DNA of 64,000 nt, taken from assembly GCF_011762095.1 (NCBI RefSeq), contig NZ_JAASQO010000011.1:1-64000 (forward strand), read 5' to 3'. The notes beneath the pieces were generated by a model. That model saw only the letters and a program-made list of their open reading frames with translations, had not been told where the DNA came from and searched no databases. This document shows positions 18,032-25,715 of this stretch, one piece after another; within the stretch, counting starts at the first letter, position 1; every line of letters begins with the position of its first letter. This DNA comes from Parvibaculum indicum. GTDB lineage: Bacteria; Pseudomonadota; Alphaproteobacteria; Parvibaculales; Parvibaculaceae. The position numbers and the translations under genes are program-made.

Positions 18032-18358
18032 ATGTCGATCGCCCTGCCCCAGCCCATCGCGGATTATTTCGCCGCCGACAAAGCCGACGGAGAGGCCGTC
18101 GCCCTCTGTTTTACCGAAGACGGCATCGTCACGGACGAGGCCCGCACCCATGAGGGCCAGACCGCCATTGCAGAATGGAAGAAGGAAGCATCGGGAAAAT
18201 ATCAGTATACGGTCAATCCTTTCTCCATCGAGGAGAAGGAAGGAAAGACCGTCGTCACCAGCAAGGTCGAGGGCGACTTTCCCGGCAGCCCCGTCGATCT
18301 CCGCTACAGCTTCACGCTGAACGGGAACAGGATCGCCCGGCTCGAAATCGGGCAATAA
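18032..18358 (+). CDS. SnoaL/NTF2-like small protein
   Basis: This 108-residue protein shows an NTF2-like fold pattern: IADYFAADKADGEAVALCFT at the N-terminus, GIVTDEARTHEGQTAIAEW in the middle, and alternating beta strands at the C-terminus. Such proteins are often small hydrolases, isomerases or binding proteins, and no catalytic residues can be named. The divergent HxlR regulator probably controls it, a common pairing. A GAAGAGG Shine-Dalgarno lies just upstream. Confidence 0.8.
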   Translation: MSIALPQPIADYFAADKADGEAVALCFTEDGIVTDEARTHEGQTAIAEWKKEASGKYQYTVNPFSIEEKEGKTVVTSKVEGDFPGSPVDLRYSFTLNGNRIARLEIGQ

Positions 18359-18429
18359 GCTTCGATCCCGAACCGGAGGGCATGCGCGGCCTCGCCCTCG
18401 GCCGGGCAAGGCCCCGCCGCCCGGAAACA

Positions 18430-18462
18430 ACAAAGCCCGGCTTCGAGAGCCGGGCTTTTACG
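18430..18462 (+). terminator. Rho-independent terminator
   Basis: AAAGCCCGGCT and AGCCGGGCTTTT form a stem around TCGAG and end in a T-run. It lies about 70 bp after the NTF2-like gene and faces the phasin gene end. Confidence 0.85.
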
Positions 18463-18515
18463 CGTTTACGCAACAGATACGCTACTGACTAAACAGCAGG
18501 AATGAAGGACGAAGG

Positions 18516-18875
18516 TCAGGCGGCCTTCATCTTCTCCATGGTCTCGGTGAACTTCTCGGTGTACGGCGCCATCGCACTCTTCATGGCGGACACGGTGAGT
18601 TCGTTCAGTTCGCGGGCCGCATCCATGTTGCGCTTCATGGCGGTGCGAACGAAATCGGTCTGGAGGTCCATCGCGGATTTGACGTTGCCCGAGGTCATGA
18701 TCGCGCGGGCGGTTTCCACGGACTCTTCGTAGTTGGTCCGGGTCAGTTCGCGGAGGATATCGGACGCCGCTTCGAAGGCGGCGGTGTCGATTGCCGGCGT
18801 CGAGGGGAACGTCGCCGTCTTGGCTTCGGCCTTCTTGGCCGTGGACTTGGCAGTGCTCGTCTTGCTCTCGGTCAT
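18516..18875 (-). CDS. Phasin family protein (PHA granule-associated)
   Basis: This 119-residue protein is predicted to be largely helical, with an Ala/Lys-rich N-terminal tail (TSTAKSTAKKAEAKT) and a phasin_2-like helical core: FEAASDILRELTRTNYEES, then AMDLQTDFVRTAMKRNMDAA. Phasins coat polyhydroxyalkanoate granules and control their size. The upstream region carries two TGTGC/GCACA palindromes resembling PhaR operators, supporting the PHA link. It stands alone; no PHA synthase gene is in the window. Confidence 0.85.
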   Translation of the reverse strand: MTESKTSTAKSTAKKAEAKTATFPSTPAIDTAAFEAASDILRELTRTNYEESVETARAIMTSGNVKSAMDLQTDFVRTAMKRNMDAARELNELTVSAMKSAMAPYTEKFTETMEKMKAA

Positions 18876-18952
18876 AGCTGTAGCCTTTTTCCGTTATCGC
18901 GTGGTCGCCCGTGTCTTCCGGGCGTCTCCCCGCACATACCGGCGCGCCGGAT

Positions 18953-18967
18953 TTGTGCGCTGCACAA
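18953..18967. promoter_or_regulatory. Putative PhaR-type operator 1
   Basis: TTGTGC-GCT-GCACAA is a perfect 6-bp inverted repeat about 80 bp upstream of the phasin start. PhaR regulators of PHA storage bind TGC/GCA-rich palindromes. The identity of the regulator is inferred. Confidence 0.55.
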
Positions 18968-19001
18968 TAGATAGGCAAGACCCTACCCCGGCGTCAAGTA
19001 C

Positions 19002-19022
19002 TTTTTGTGCATCGCACAAAAA
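19002..19022. promoter_or_regulatory. Putative PhaR-type operator 2
   Basis: TTTTTGTGC (19002-19010) and GCACAAAAA (19014-19022) form a perfect 9-bp inverted repeat with spacer ATC. It shares the TTGTGC/GCACAA core with the site at 18953; their centres are 52 bp apart, about five helical turns. Confidence 0.55.
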
Positions 19023-19041
19023 TTTAACATATGTGAGCCGG

Positions 19042-20388
19042 TTAAAAGGAAAATCGCTTATGGGAAAAAGGGGTTAGGTCTAGCTGCGGCGCACTGCCGC
19101 AGATCAGATCGGCCAGCGCGGCGGCGCTTCCCGCCCCCATGGTCCAGCCCAGCGTGCCGTGCCCCCCATTCACGAAAAGCCCCTGAATCGGGCCGCTGCG
19201 CGCCGCCAGTTCGCCGATGACGGGGCTGCCGTCCGGGCTCATGGGCCGAAGCCCGCACCAATATTCCGCCCGGGCCTCCAGCGGGTTCATCTGGGGCATG
19301 AGGCCGGTCAGCGCCTGGAAGACGGAGCGCGCCCTGGGCATTTCGAGCGTCAGGTCGTAGCCGCCGATTTCCGCCTGCCCCGCCGCGCGCAGCCGGTTGC
19401 CGAGGCGGCTCACCACCACCTTGCGCGCCTCGTCGGTGACGGAGACGTTCGGCGCCATCGGCCCGGCCTCCTCTTCCAGCGGCAGCGTCACGGAATAGCC
19501 CTTCACCGGATAGACGGGCAGCCGGACGCCCAGCGGCCTGAGCAGCCGCGCCGTCATCGGCCCGGCGGCGACCACCACCGCGTCGGCGGCGACCAGCTCG
19601 TCGGCGAGCCGCACGCCCGTCGTCTTCCCGTCATGCACCTCGATGGCCTCGACCTCCTCGCCCGCGCGGAAGCGCACGCCCAGGCTTTCGGCGGCGGCGG
19701 CGAGTTCCCGGCAGAAGAGATGCGCATCGCCCATCCCGTCCGAGGGACAATAGATACCGCCCGCGATCTCGTCCTTCTGGAAGGCGGCGGCGAGCGCGGG
19801 CTCCAGCGCCACGCAATCGGTCGGGCTCAGCTCGCGCTGCTCCACGCCCGCGGCGTCCATGCGCGCCATGCCCTCGCGCGCTTCCGCTAGCCCGTGCCGG
19901 TCGCGAAAGACGCGCAATATGCCGTTTTGCGCATGATCCATGTCGAAGGTCTCGCCCCGGCCGGCAAAGGCGGCGCGATAGGCGTCGAGCCGGGCGCGCG
20001 TCAGCAGCGCCAGTTGCAGGTTCGGCAGCACCCTTTCCGCCCGCGCGCTGGCGCGGCAGCGGCTGAGGAAGCGCATCAGCCAGAGCCATTGTTCCGGGTC
20101 GGGCTTCAGCCTCAGCCGGAAAGGCGCATCGTCGCGCCCCATCCATTTGAGGATCAGCCCCGGCACTTCCGGCCCCGCCCAGGGCGCGACCTCGCAGGCG
20201 GAAAGCTGGCCGCCATTGGCGCGGCTCGTTTCCAGCCCCGCGCCCTCGCGCCGCTCCAGCAGCGTCACGCTCGCGCCCCTGAGCGCCAGTTCATAGGCGG
20301 TGGCCACGCCGACGATACCGGCACCGATAACCACGATATGAGATGGGGCGACATGAGAGGGAGCGGAACTCGAGGCAGGGGACGTCAC
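19042..20388 (-). CDS. dadA: FAD-dependent D-amino-acid dehydrogenase (DadA-like)
   Basis: This 448-residue flavoenzyme oxidatively deaminates D-amino acids to 2-oxo acids. The Rossmann motif IVVIGAGIVGVATAYE lies at about residues 18-33, the ETSRANGGQLS segment near 53, and the C-terminal FAD-binding region GLFVNGGHGTLGWTMGAGSA near 405. These match DadA-type DAO-fold proteins. No alanine racemase is adjacent. It is divergent from a class-III aminotransferase, so both may serve amino acid catabolism. Confidence 0.88.
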   Translation of the reverse strand: MTSPASSSAPSHVAPSHIVVIGAGIVGVATAYELALRGASVTLLERREGAGLETSRANGGQLSACEVAPWAGPEVPGLILKWMGRDDAPFRLRLKPDPEQWLWLMRFLSRCRASARAERVLPNLQLALLTRARLDAYRAAFAGRGETFDMDHAQNGILRVFRDRHGLAEAREGMARMDAAGVEQRELSPTDCVALEPALAAAFQKDEIAGGIYCPSDGMGDAHLFCRELAAAAESLGVRFRAGEEVEAIEVHDGKTTGVRLADELVAADAVVVAAGPMTARLLRPLGVRLPVYPVKGYSVTLPLEEEAGPMAPNVSVTDEARKVVVSRLGNRLRAAGQAEIGGYDLTLEMPRARSVFQALTGLMPQMNPLEARAEYWCGLRPMSPDGSPVIGELAARSGPIQGLFVNGGHGTLGWTMGAGSAAALADLICGSAPQLDLTPFSHKRFSF

Positions 20389-20532
20389 GACAAAAATCCT
20401 TCAGCGATAGGCGCGCATCATGCGCCACTTCATGCGCCGCCGGAAGACGGGCATACTGGATTCACACATGAAAAGAGGTGATGGCAGAGATCGCTCTGCG
20501 CAAGCACCCGATTCAAGACAAGGATGCGTCCC

Positions 20533-21870
20533 ATGAACAAACCCTCTCCCGCCGCCGGCAACTGGCCCTTCGTCCCCCCGCCCCGCGTGGTGGACGTCAC
20601 TCATGCGGAGGGCTGCACGCTCTATACGAAGGATGGCGGCGAGATTCTCGACGCGGCGGGCGGGGCCATCGTCTCCAATATCGGCCATGGACGGCGGGAG
20701 GTCGCGGACGCGGCCGCCGAGGCCATGACGAAGATGACCTATGCGGTGCCGCCTTTCGTGACGCCGGAGCGCACGCGGCTGGTGGAGCGCCTCACCCGCG
20801 CCTGGCTGCCGCCGCATCTCACCCGCATCTATCTCTCAAGCGGCGGGTCGGAAGCGGTGGACGCGGCGGCGCGTCTTGCCGTTCAGCATTTCCGCGCGGG
20901 CGGCGACACGAAGCGCTGGAAGATCATCGGGCGCGACATTTCCTATCACGGCACCACCATGTTCACGCTCGACATCGCAGGCCATGTGGCGCGCAAGCGC
21001 GGCTTCGAGCAGTTGATGCACGACATGCCCCATGCACCGACGCCCTATTCCCTGCGCTCCTCGCTCGGGCGGCATCATCCGGATTTCGACATCGCCGCCG
21101 CGAAGGCGCTGGAAGACATCATCCTGCGCGAGGGGCCGGAGACGGTCGCCGCCTTCGTCGCCGAGCCGATCACCGGCTCGTCGGGCGGCGCGCTCATGCC
21201 CGGGCCCCGCTACTGGCCGCTGGTGCAGGAGATCTGCCGCAAATACGGCGTGCTTCTCATCGTCGACGAGGTGATGGTCGGCTTCGGGCGCACCGGCAAG
21301 CGCTTCGCGTCCGAGCATTTCGACATCAAGGCCGACATCATGATTTCCGGCAAGGGACTTGCGGGCGGCTATGCGCCCATTGTCGGCGTCTATGCGACGG
21401 AAGAGGTCACCGCGCCGCTCGCCGACAAGGGGCAGGCGCTGATGTTCTACACCTATGGCGCCCATCCCGGCGCCTGCGCGGCGGCCGACAAGGTGTTGCA
21501 GATCATGGAGGACGAAGAGCTGGTCGCCCGCTCCGCCGAAAAGGGCAAGGCGCTTGCCGAACGGCTCGAAGCGCTGCTCGGCCGGCATCCGAATGTCGCG
21601 GAAATTCGCGGCGAGGGTCTCTTCCGCGGCCTTGAGATCGTGAAGGACCGCGAGACGCTGGAATGCTTCCCCGAAGACGCCGCCGTGGCAGGGCGCGTCG
21701 TCGCGGCGGGGCTCAAGCAGGGCGTCTTCTTCTATGGCGGCGGCACGGGCGCGGTGCGCGACATCGTCTGTGTCGGCCCGGCCTTCATCGTCTCGGACGC
21801 CGAACTCGACCGCATCGCCGAAACGCTCAAAACCGCCATCGACAAGGCCGTGGAGAGCGCGTCGCGCTGA
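20533..21870 (+). CDS. Class-III PLP-dependent aminotransferase
   Basis: This 445-residue enzyme has the omega-aminotransferase features LSSGGSEAVDAAARLA (phosphate cup), WKIIGRDISYHGTT, LIVDEVMVGFGRTGK (Asp that binds the pyridine nitrogen), and MISGKGLAGGYAPI with the PLP-binding Lys274. The amino donor cannot be deduced. An ATG also occurs at 20524; 20533 is preferred because AAGG lies 9-12 bp upstream. It is divergent from dadA. Confidence 0.88.
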   Translation: MNKPSPAAGNWPFVPPPRVVDVTHAEGCTLYTKDGGEILDAAGGAIVSNIGHGRREVADAAAEAMTKMTYAVPPFVTPERTRLVERLTRAWLPPHLTRIYLSSGGSEAVDAAARLAVQHFRAGGDTKRWKIIGRDISYHGTTMFTLDIAGHVARKRGFEQLMHDMPHAPTPYSLRSSLGRHHPDFDIAAAKALEDIILREGPETVAAFVAEPITGSSGGALMPGPRYWPLVQEICRKYGVLLIVDEVMVGFGRTGKRFASEHFDIKADIMISGKGLAGGYAPIVGVYATEEVTAPLADKGQALMFYTYGAHPGACAAADKVLQIMEDEELVARSAEKGKALAERLEALLGRHPNVAEIRGEGLFRGLEIVKDRETLECFPEDAAVAGRVVAAGLKQGVFFYGGGTGAVRDIVCVGPAFIVSDAELDRIAETLKTAIDKAVESASR

Positions 21871-21890
21871 GGCGTTCCGATCTTCCGGGA

Positions 21891-22346
21891 TCAGACGAAC
21901 TGGAGCAGCCCGGCCCCCGCATTGACGAGGGTTTCAACGGCGTCCACGACGAATATCGTCAGCATCGGCCCGGTACGGACAGGCCAATAGGCCTCTCCCT
22001 GCCGGCCGCCATTTCTGAGAATCGGGACGTTGTAGATAAACTGCGAAAAATGCGCCAGGCCGAGGACGAACAGGAGCACCGCCCTTTCCGCCGGCGCGGC
22101 GAACAGGGCGCTGCCGCTCACGGCCAGCGCCAGAAGAGCGAGCGACAAGACGGCGAACGCCCCGTTCATGCCGCCCAGAAAGCGGATCGACGCGGCGGTC
22201 GTCAGGAACAGGGGCGAGGACCGCGCGGATGGCGGGATCAGCACTTTCGCCGCCGTTTCCTGCTGATAGGCGAAATAGCGGAACGCCATCGCAAACCAGA
22301 TCGCGCTCGCAACCAATGCAAGAACATATGCCAGATTCGGGATCAT
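21891..22346 (-). CDS. Four-helix integral membrane protein of unknown function
   Basis: This 151-residue protein has about four hydrophobic helices (roughly residues 4-22, 50-75, 85-105 and 122-145). No motif of a named transporter is visible. The start at 22346 (MIPNLAYVLAL) begins directly in the first helix. It is divergent from a MarR gene with two palindromes between them, so it is probably the MarR target. Confidence 0.7.
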   Translation of the reverse strand: MIPNLAYVLALVASAIWFAMAFRYFAYQQETAAKVLIPPSARSSPLFLTTAASIRFLGGMNGAFAVLSLALLALAVSGSALFAAPAERAVLLFVLGLAHFSQFIYNVPILRNGGRQGEAYWPVRTGPMLTIFVVDAVETLVNAGAGLLQFV

Positions 22347-22418
22347 CGCGTTCCTCCCCGCCGTCGAATGTGATGGCCGCGCCCCGCTTGTCATCAAGGG
22401 CGCGCCTCGTTAGATTAG

Positions 22419-22430
22419 TTCAATATTGAA
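22419..22430. promoter_or_regulatory. Putative MarR operator 1
   Basis: TTCAATATTGAA is a perfect palindrome in the 107-bp gap between the divergent membrane protein and MarR genes. It shares the TTCAA/TTGAA arms with the site 20 bp downstream. Confidence 0.65.
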
Positions 22431-22438
22431 CCATCTAA

Positions 22439-22450
22439 TTCAAACTTGAA
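22439..22450. promoter_or_regulatory. Putative MarR operator 2
   Basis: TTCAAACTTGAA is a palindrome with TTCAA/TTGAA arms, centred 20 bp from operator 1 (two helical turns) and only 3 bp before the MarR start. It fits autorepression. Confidence 0.65.
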
Positions 22451-22453
22451 CCA

Positions 22454-22888
22454 ATGTCAAACGAGAACGACCCTCACGTCTTCCATATGCTGCATATCGC
22501 GCATGCCGAACTGTTTCGCGCCGCCGACCGGCTCATGAAAGCCCGGGAAGGCATTGCAACCGCGCATCAGGTGATCCTCTTCACGCTCGCGGCCGAGAAC
22601 GGGCTTGCAAGCGCCGAAGTGGCGCGCCGTTGCGGTCACAGCAAATCGCGGCTTACCAATCTGGTCGATACGCTGGAGGCGAAGTCTCTGGTCGAGCGCA
22701 GGCATGCGGATGCGGACAAGCGCATACAGAATCTCTTCATCACCCCGAAGGGCCGGGCTCTGGTAAAGCGCGTCTCCTCGATGACCCGGCGGCTCAATGC
22801 GCAGCTCCTGGAGCCGTTCAGCGAGAGCGAACGCGACGCGATCCGCTCTTTCCTGGCGCATGTCGTCAAGGAGGCAGCATCGATCTGA
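22454..22888 (+). CDS. MarR-family transcriptional regulator
   Basis: This 144-residue winged-helix regulator has helix-turn-helix GLASAEVARRCGHSKSRLTN (about residues 51-70), a wing with VERRHADADKRIQNLFITPK, and dimerisation helices at both ends. The two TTCAA-N2-TTGAA palindromes upstream are probably its own operators and also face the divergent membrane protein gene at 21891. The inducer is unknown. Confidence 0.9.
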   Translation: MSNENDPHVFHMLHIAHAELFRAADRLMKAREGIATAHQVILFTLAAENGLASAEVARRCGHSKSRLTNLVDTLEAKSLVERRHADADKRIQNLFITPKGRALVKRVSSMTRRLNAQLLEPFSESERDAIRSFLAHVVKEAASI

Positions 22889-23010
22889 CCGTCGATCGGC
22901 GCGACATCGACATCGCAATGCGTCGACGGAGGCACGCCTTTCCAGATGCGCCCGCCGTCATTTCCGCCTAACCTTTCCACCATGCAAGATGGGCACGGGG
23001 GGACGGGCAG

Positions 23011-24219
23011 ATGGCGACGCAACATCCGACACGGCGCAACATCCTCAAGATCGGCGGCGGGGTTACGCTTGTCGCCGTCGGCGGCCTTCTCTGGCGCGCG
23101 GAAGACCGCGGCGTCTTCACCCGTGGCGAAGGGCGCGCCTACGCCGCCTGGCATATGTGGAACGCGCCGGAATATCGCGGCACGCCGCTCGCCCTTGTCG
23201 CGGCGGGCGTTCTCGCCTCGAACCCGCACAACACGCAGCCCTGGTTCTTCCGCATTACCGACACGTCCATTGCGGTGGAAGCGGACCATGCGCGCAACCT
23301 CGGGACGATGGACCCTTACTTGCGTGAAATGCATATCGGTCTCGGTTGCGCCGTCGAGAACATGATGCTGGCCGCATCCGTCAACGGCTTTACCGCCACG
23401 CCGGACCTGCGCACCGGCCCTCTTACATCCGATGCCTCGCCGGCGGGCCGGGTGCTGGCCGCCACCCTTCGCCTCGACAAGGCGGAGCCGCCCGCCGCGC
23501 CCTCTGCGCTGCACGATGCGATACCGCGCCGCCATACGGATCGCGGCGCATATGACCGCGCGCATGGGCTTCCCGACGGATTTCTCGATACGCTCCGCGC
23601 GCTCGCCGCCGACATGCCCGAGACACGGCTTCGTTTCATCGCCGACGGCGAAGAGCGCAAGCGCATCGACACCGCCATCGTCGACGCGACGGCGGCGATC
23701 GTCGCGGATGAAGAGATGGTGCATGACAGCAATCTCTGGTTCCGCAACGGACCGGACGAGATCGACAAGCACAAGAGCGGCGTGACGCTCGACACGGCGG
23801 GCCTGCCGCCGCTCATCCTCGCCGCCGCGAAGATGCTGCCGCCCGTCTCCGCCGAAACGAGCCACGAGACATGGCTCGACGCCACGCGCGACGTCCATGT
23901 GCCGACCGCCGCCGCCATCGGCGTCATATCCGTGCCCGACCGCCACGACAGGCGCGCCGCGCTGGAGGCGGGCCGTCTCTGGCAGAGGCTGCATCTGGAA
24001 GCGGCGCGCGCCGGCGTCGCGATGCAGCCGCTCAACCAGCCGGTCGAAATGGCCGACCGCGACAGCCAGCTCGGCCGCGCGCCCGACTGGGAAATGCGCC
24101 TTGCCGAATTCGCGGAGGACGGCTTTGAGCCCACCTTCTGCTTCCGCATGGGCACGCCCACGCGGCAGGCCCCGGCAAGCCCCCGCCGCCCCGTGGACGA
24201 GGTCAGCGGGGAGGCCTAG
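23011..24219 (+). CDS. Acg-type FMN-binding nitroreductase-fold protein
   Basis: This 402-residue protein starts with RRNILKIGGG followed by a hydrophobic stretch, a Tat-like signal or anchor, placing it outside the cytoplasm or at the membrane. The rest resembles the Acg family of duplicated, degenerate nitroreductase folds: SNPHNTQPWFF near residue 72, AIPRRHTDRG near 173, and a C-terminal region ending EPTFCFRMGTP. Acg-like proteins bind and may store FMN rather than act as classical nitroreductases. It stands alone. Confidence 0.82.
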   Translation: MATQHPTRRNILKIGGGVTLVAVGGLLWRAEDRGVFTRGEGRAYAAWHMWNAPEYRGTPLALVAAGVLASNPHNTQPWFFRITDTSIAVEADHARNLGTMDPYLREMHIGLGCAVENMMLAASVNGFTATPDLRTGPLTSDASPAGRVLAATLRLDKAEPPAAPSALHDAIPRRHTDRGAYDRAHGLPDGFLDTLRALAADMPETRLRFIADGEERKRIDTAIVDATAAIVADEEMVHDSNLWFRNGPDEIDKHKSGVTLDTAGLPPLILAAAKMLPPVSAETSHETWLDATRDVHVPTAAAIGVISVPDRHDRRAALEAGRLWQRLHLEAARAGVAMQPLNQPVEMADRDSQLGRAPDWEMRLAEFAEDGFEPTFCFRMGTPTRQAPASPRRPVDEVSGEA

Positions 24220-24254
24220 TGCCCGCCCCGCTTCACTCGGCAAAATCAGGAACA

Positions 24255-24415
24255 AGGTGTCATCCCGGCAACAAGTGCCGGGACGACACTGAAATTGGGG
24301 CTGTTCCATCAAGCAAAACATCGCCTGTCATCCCGGGGCTTGTCCCCGGGATCCACTCGCGTTGCAGCGCGCCGAAAAGTGGATTGGGTCCCGGCTTCCG
24401 CCGGGATGACACACG
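24255..24415. repeat. Cluster of family A palindromic repeats
   Basis: Three units occur: GTCATCCCGGCAACAAGTGC (24258), GTCATCCCGGGGCTTGTCCC (24328) and GGGTCCCGGCTTCCGCCGGG (24387). They lie between the convergent Acg-type and MscS genes. Confidence 0.8.
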
Positions 24416-24468
24416 GCTTTTACGTTTCGTGCCAAAGAGAACGCGCCGCCCCTTCAGACGCCTTGACC

Positions 24469-25689
24469 TCACGCCTCGCCGTCATCGTCGATGGGGCCCT
24501 GCGCGACCTGGTTTCCGGCAGTCCTCGACGCGACCGGCTTCGCCTCGCGGTCGGCCACCACCTCGTCGGGCGAGGGCGGCAGCGTTTCCACATAGATGGA
24601 GCGGCTGGGGAACGCAAAGCCCGTGCCCGCGCCTTCGACGATCTCCTTGATCTTCAGGGCGAGCCGTTCCTTCACTTCCAGATATTCCGACCATTTGGTC
24701 GTATAGGTGAAGCAATAGACCATGATGTCGATGGAGGAAGCGCCGAAGCTGTCGATCCGCACGAGCTGGGCGGCCAGATCGCCCGGTACGAAATCATTGT
24801 CGTCGTCGATAAAGGCCTCGATCTCGTCGCGGATCTTCTGAAGCTGTGCGCCCGTCGTGCGGTATTCGACGCCGATCATCCATGAGATCCGCCGATAGGT
24901 CATGGCGGAATAATTGATGACCGAATTGTCGGCCAGCGCCTGGTTCGGCACATAGACCGGTGCCTTGTCGAACTGACGCACCAGCGTGGAGCGGAAGCCG
25001 ATCTTTTCCACCGTGCCTTCCACCACGCCGTCGACCTTGATCCAGTCGCCGAAGGAGAAGCGCCTCTCGATGAGAACGCTCAGGCCCCCGATCAGGTTCT
25101 TGAAGAGATCCTGCGCGCCCAGCGCCACGGCCACGCCGAAAAGGCCGAGCCCTGCGATGATCGGCGCGACCTGCACGCCCCATATCTGCAACACGGTCGC
25201 CGCGCCGATCAGGATCATGGCGACGCGGGCGCTCGTCACCACCCAGTCCATGATCTCGTTCGTCAGCAGGCGTTGCAGATTGGACAGCCCCCGGCCGATG
25301 GGCGTCACCGCATTGTGAAGAAGCCAGAAGATCGCAATGGCGATGAAGGAGCGGTTGAGGTTTTCGACGATGGTCGCCGCCGTGCCGGAAAAGGCCAGAT
25401 ACTCGGTCGCGAAGAAAAAGCCCAGCGCCACGAAGAGATAGCGCATCGGCTCCTTCACCGCGTCGACCAGGTAATCGTCGATTTCGGTTTCGGTCCGTGC
25501 CGACCAGCGCACCGCCGCGCCGAGCGCAAAGCGGGTGAAGAGACCGCGCAGGAAAAAGAACACGCCGAATATGGCGAGCGCGACGAGGATGGAGCCGATA
25601 TCGACGCCGTAAATGCCGTTCTGCCAGACGGATTTCGTCAGTTCCCAGTATTTCTGAAAATCGTCCGGGATCGACTGGATCGAGTCCAT
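24469..25689 (-). CDS. Mechanosensitive ion channel, MscS family
   Basis: This 406-residue inner-membrane protein has about five membrane helices. The pore-lining helix holds GLGLFGVAVALGAQDLFKNL (about residues 175-194), the MscS Gly/Ala-rich signature, followed by the beta domain FSFGDWIKVDGVVEGTVEKI. A C-terminal alpha/beta vestibule region ends at about residue 360 with a short disordered tail. It releases solutes on hypo-osmotic shock. It is downstream of prfC, 26 bp apart on the same strand. Confidence 0.9.
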   Translation of the reverse strand: MDSIQSIPDDFQKYWELTKSVWQNGIYGVDIGSILVALAIFGVFFFLRGLFTRFALGAAVRWSARTETEIDDYLVDAVKEPMRYLFVALGFFFATEYLAFSGTAATIVENLNRSFIAIAIFWLLHNAVTPIGRGLSNLQRLLTNEIMDWVVTSARVAMILIGAATVLQIWGVQVAPIIAGLGLFGVAVALGAQDLFKNLIGGLSVLIERRFSFGDWIKVDGVVEGTVEKIGFRSTLVRQFDKAPVYVPNQALADNSVINYSAMTYRRISWMIGVEYRTTGAQLQKIRDEIEAFIDDDNDFVPGDLAAQLVRIDSFGASSIDIMVYCFTYTTKWSEYLEVKERLALKIKEIVEGAGTGFAFPSRSIYVETLPPSPDEVVADREAKPVASRTAGNQVAQGPIDDDGEA

Positions 25690-25715
25690 GCTCCGCCCTG
25701 CCCTGTTGGTTGAGG

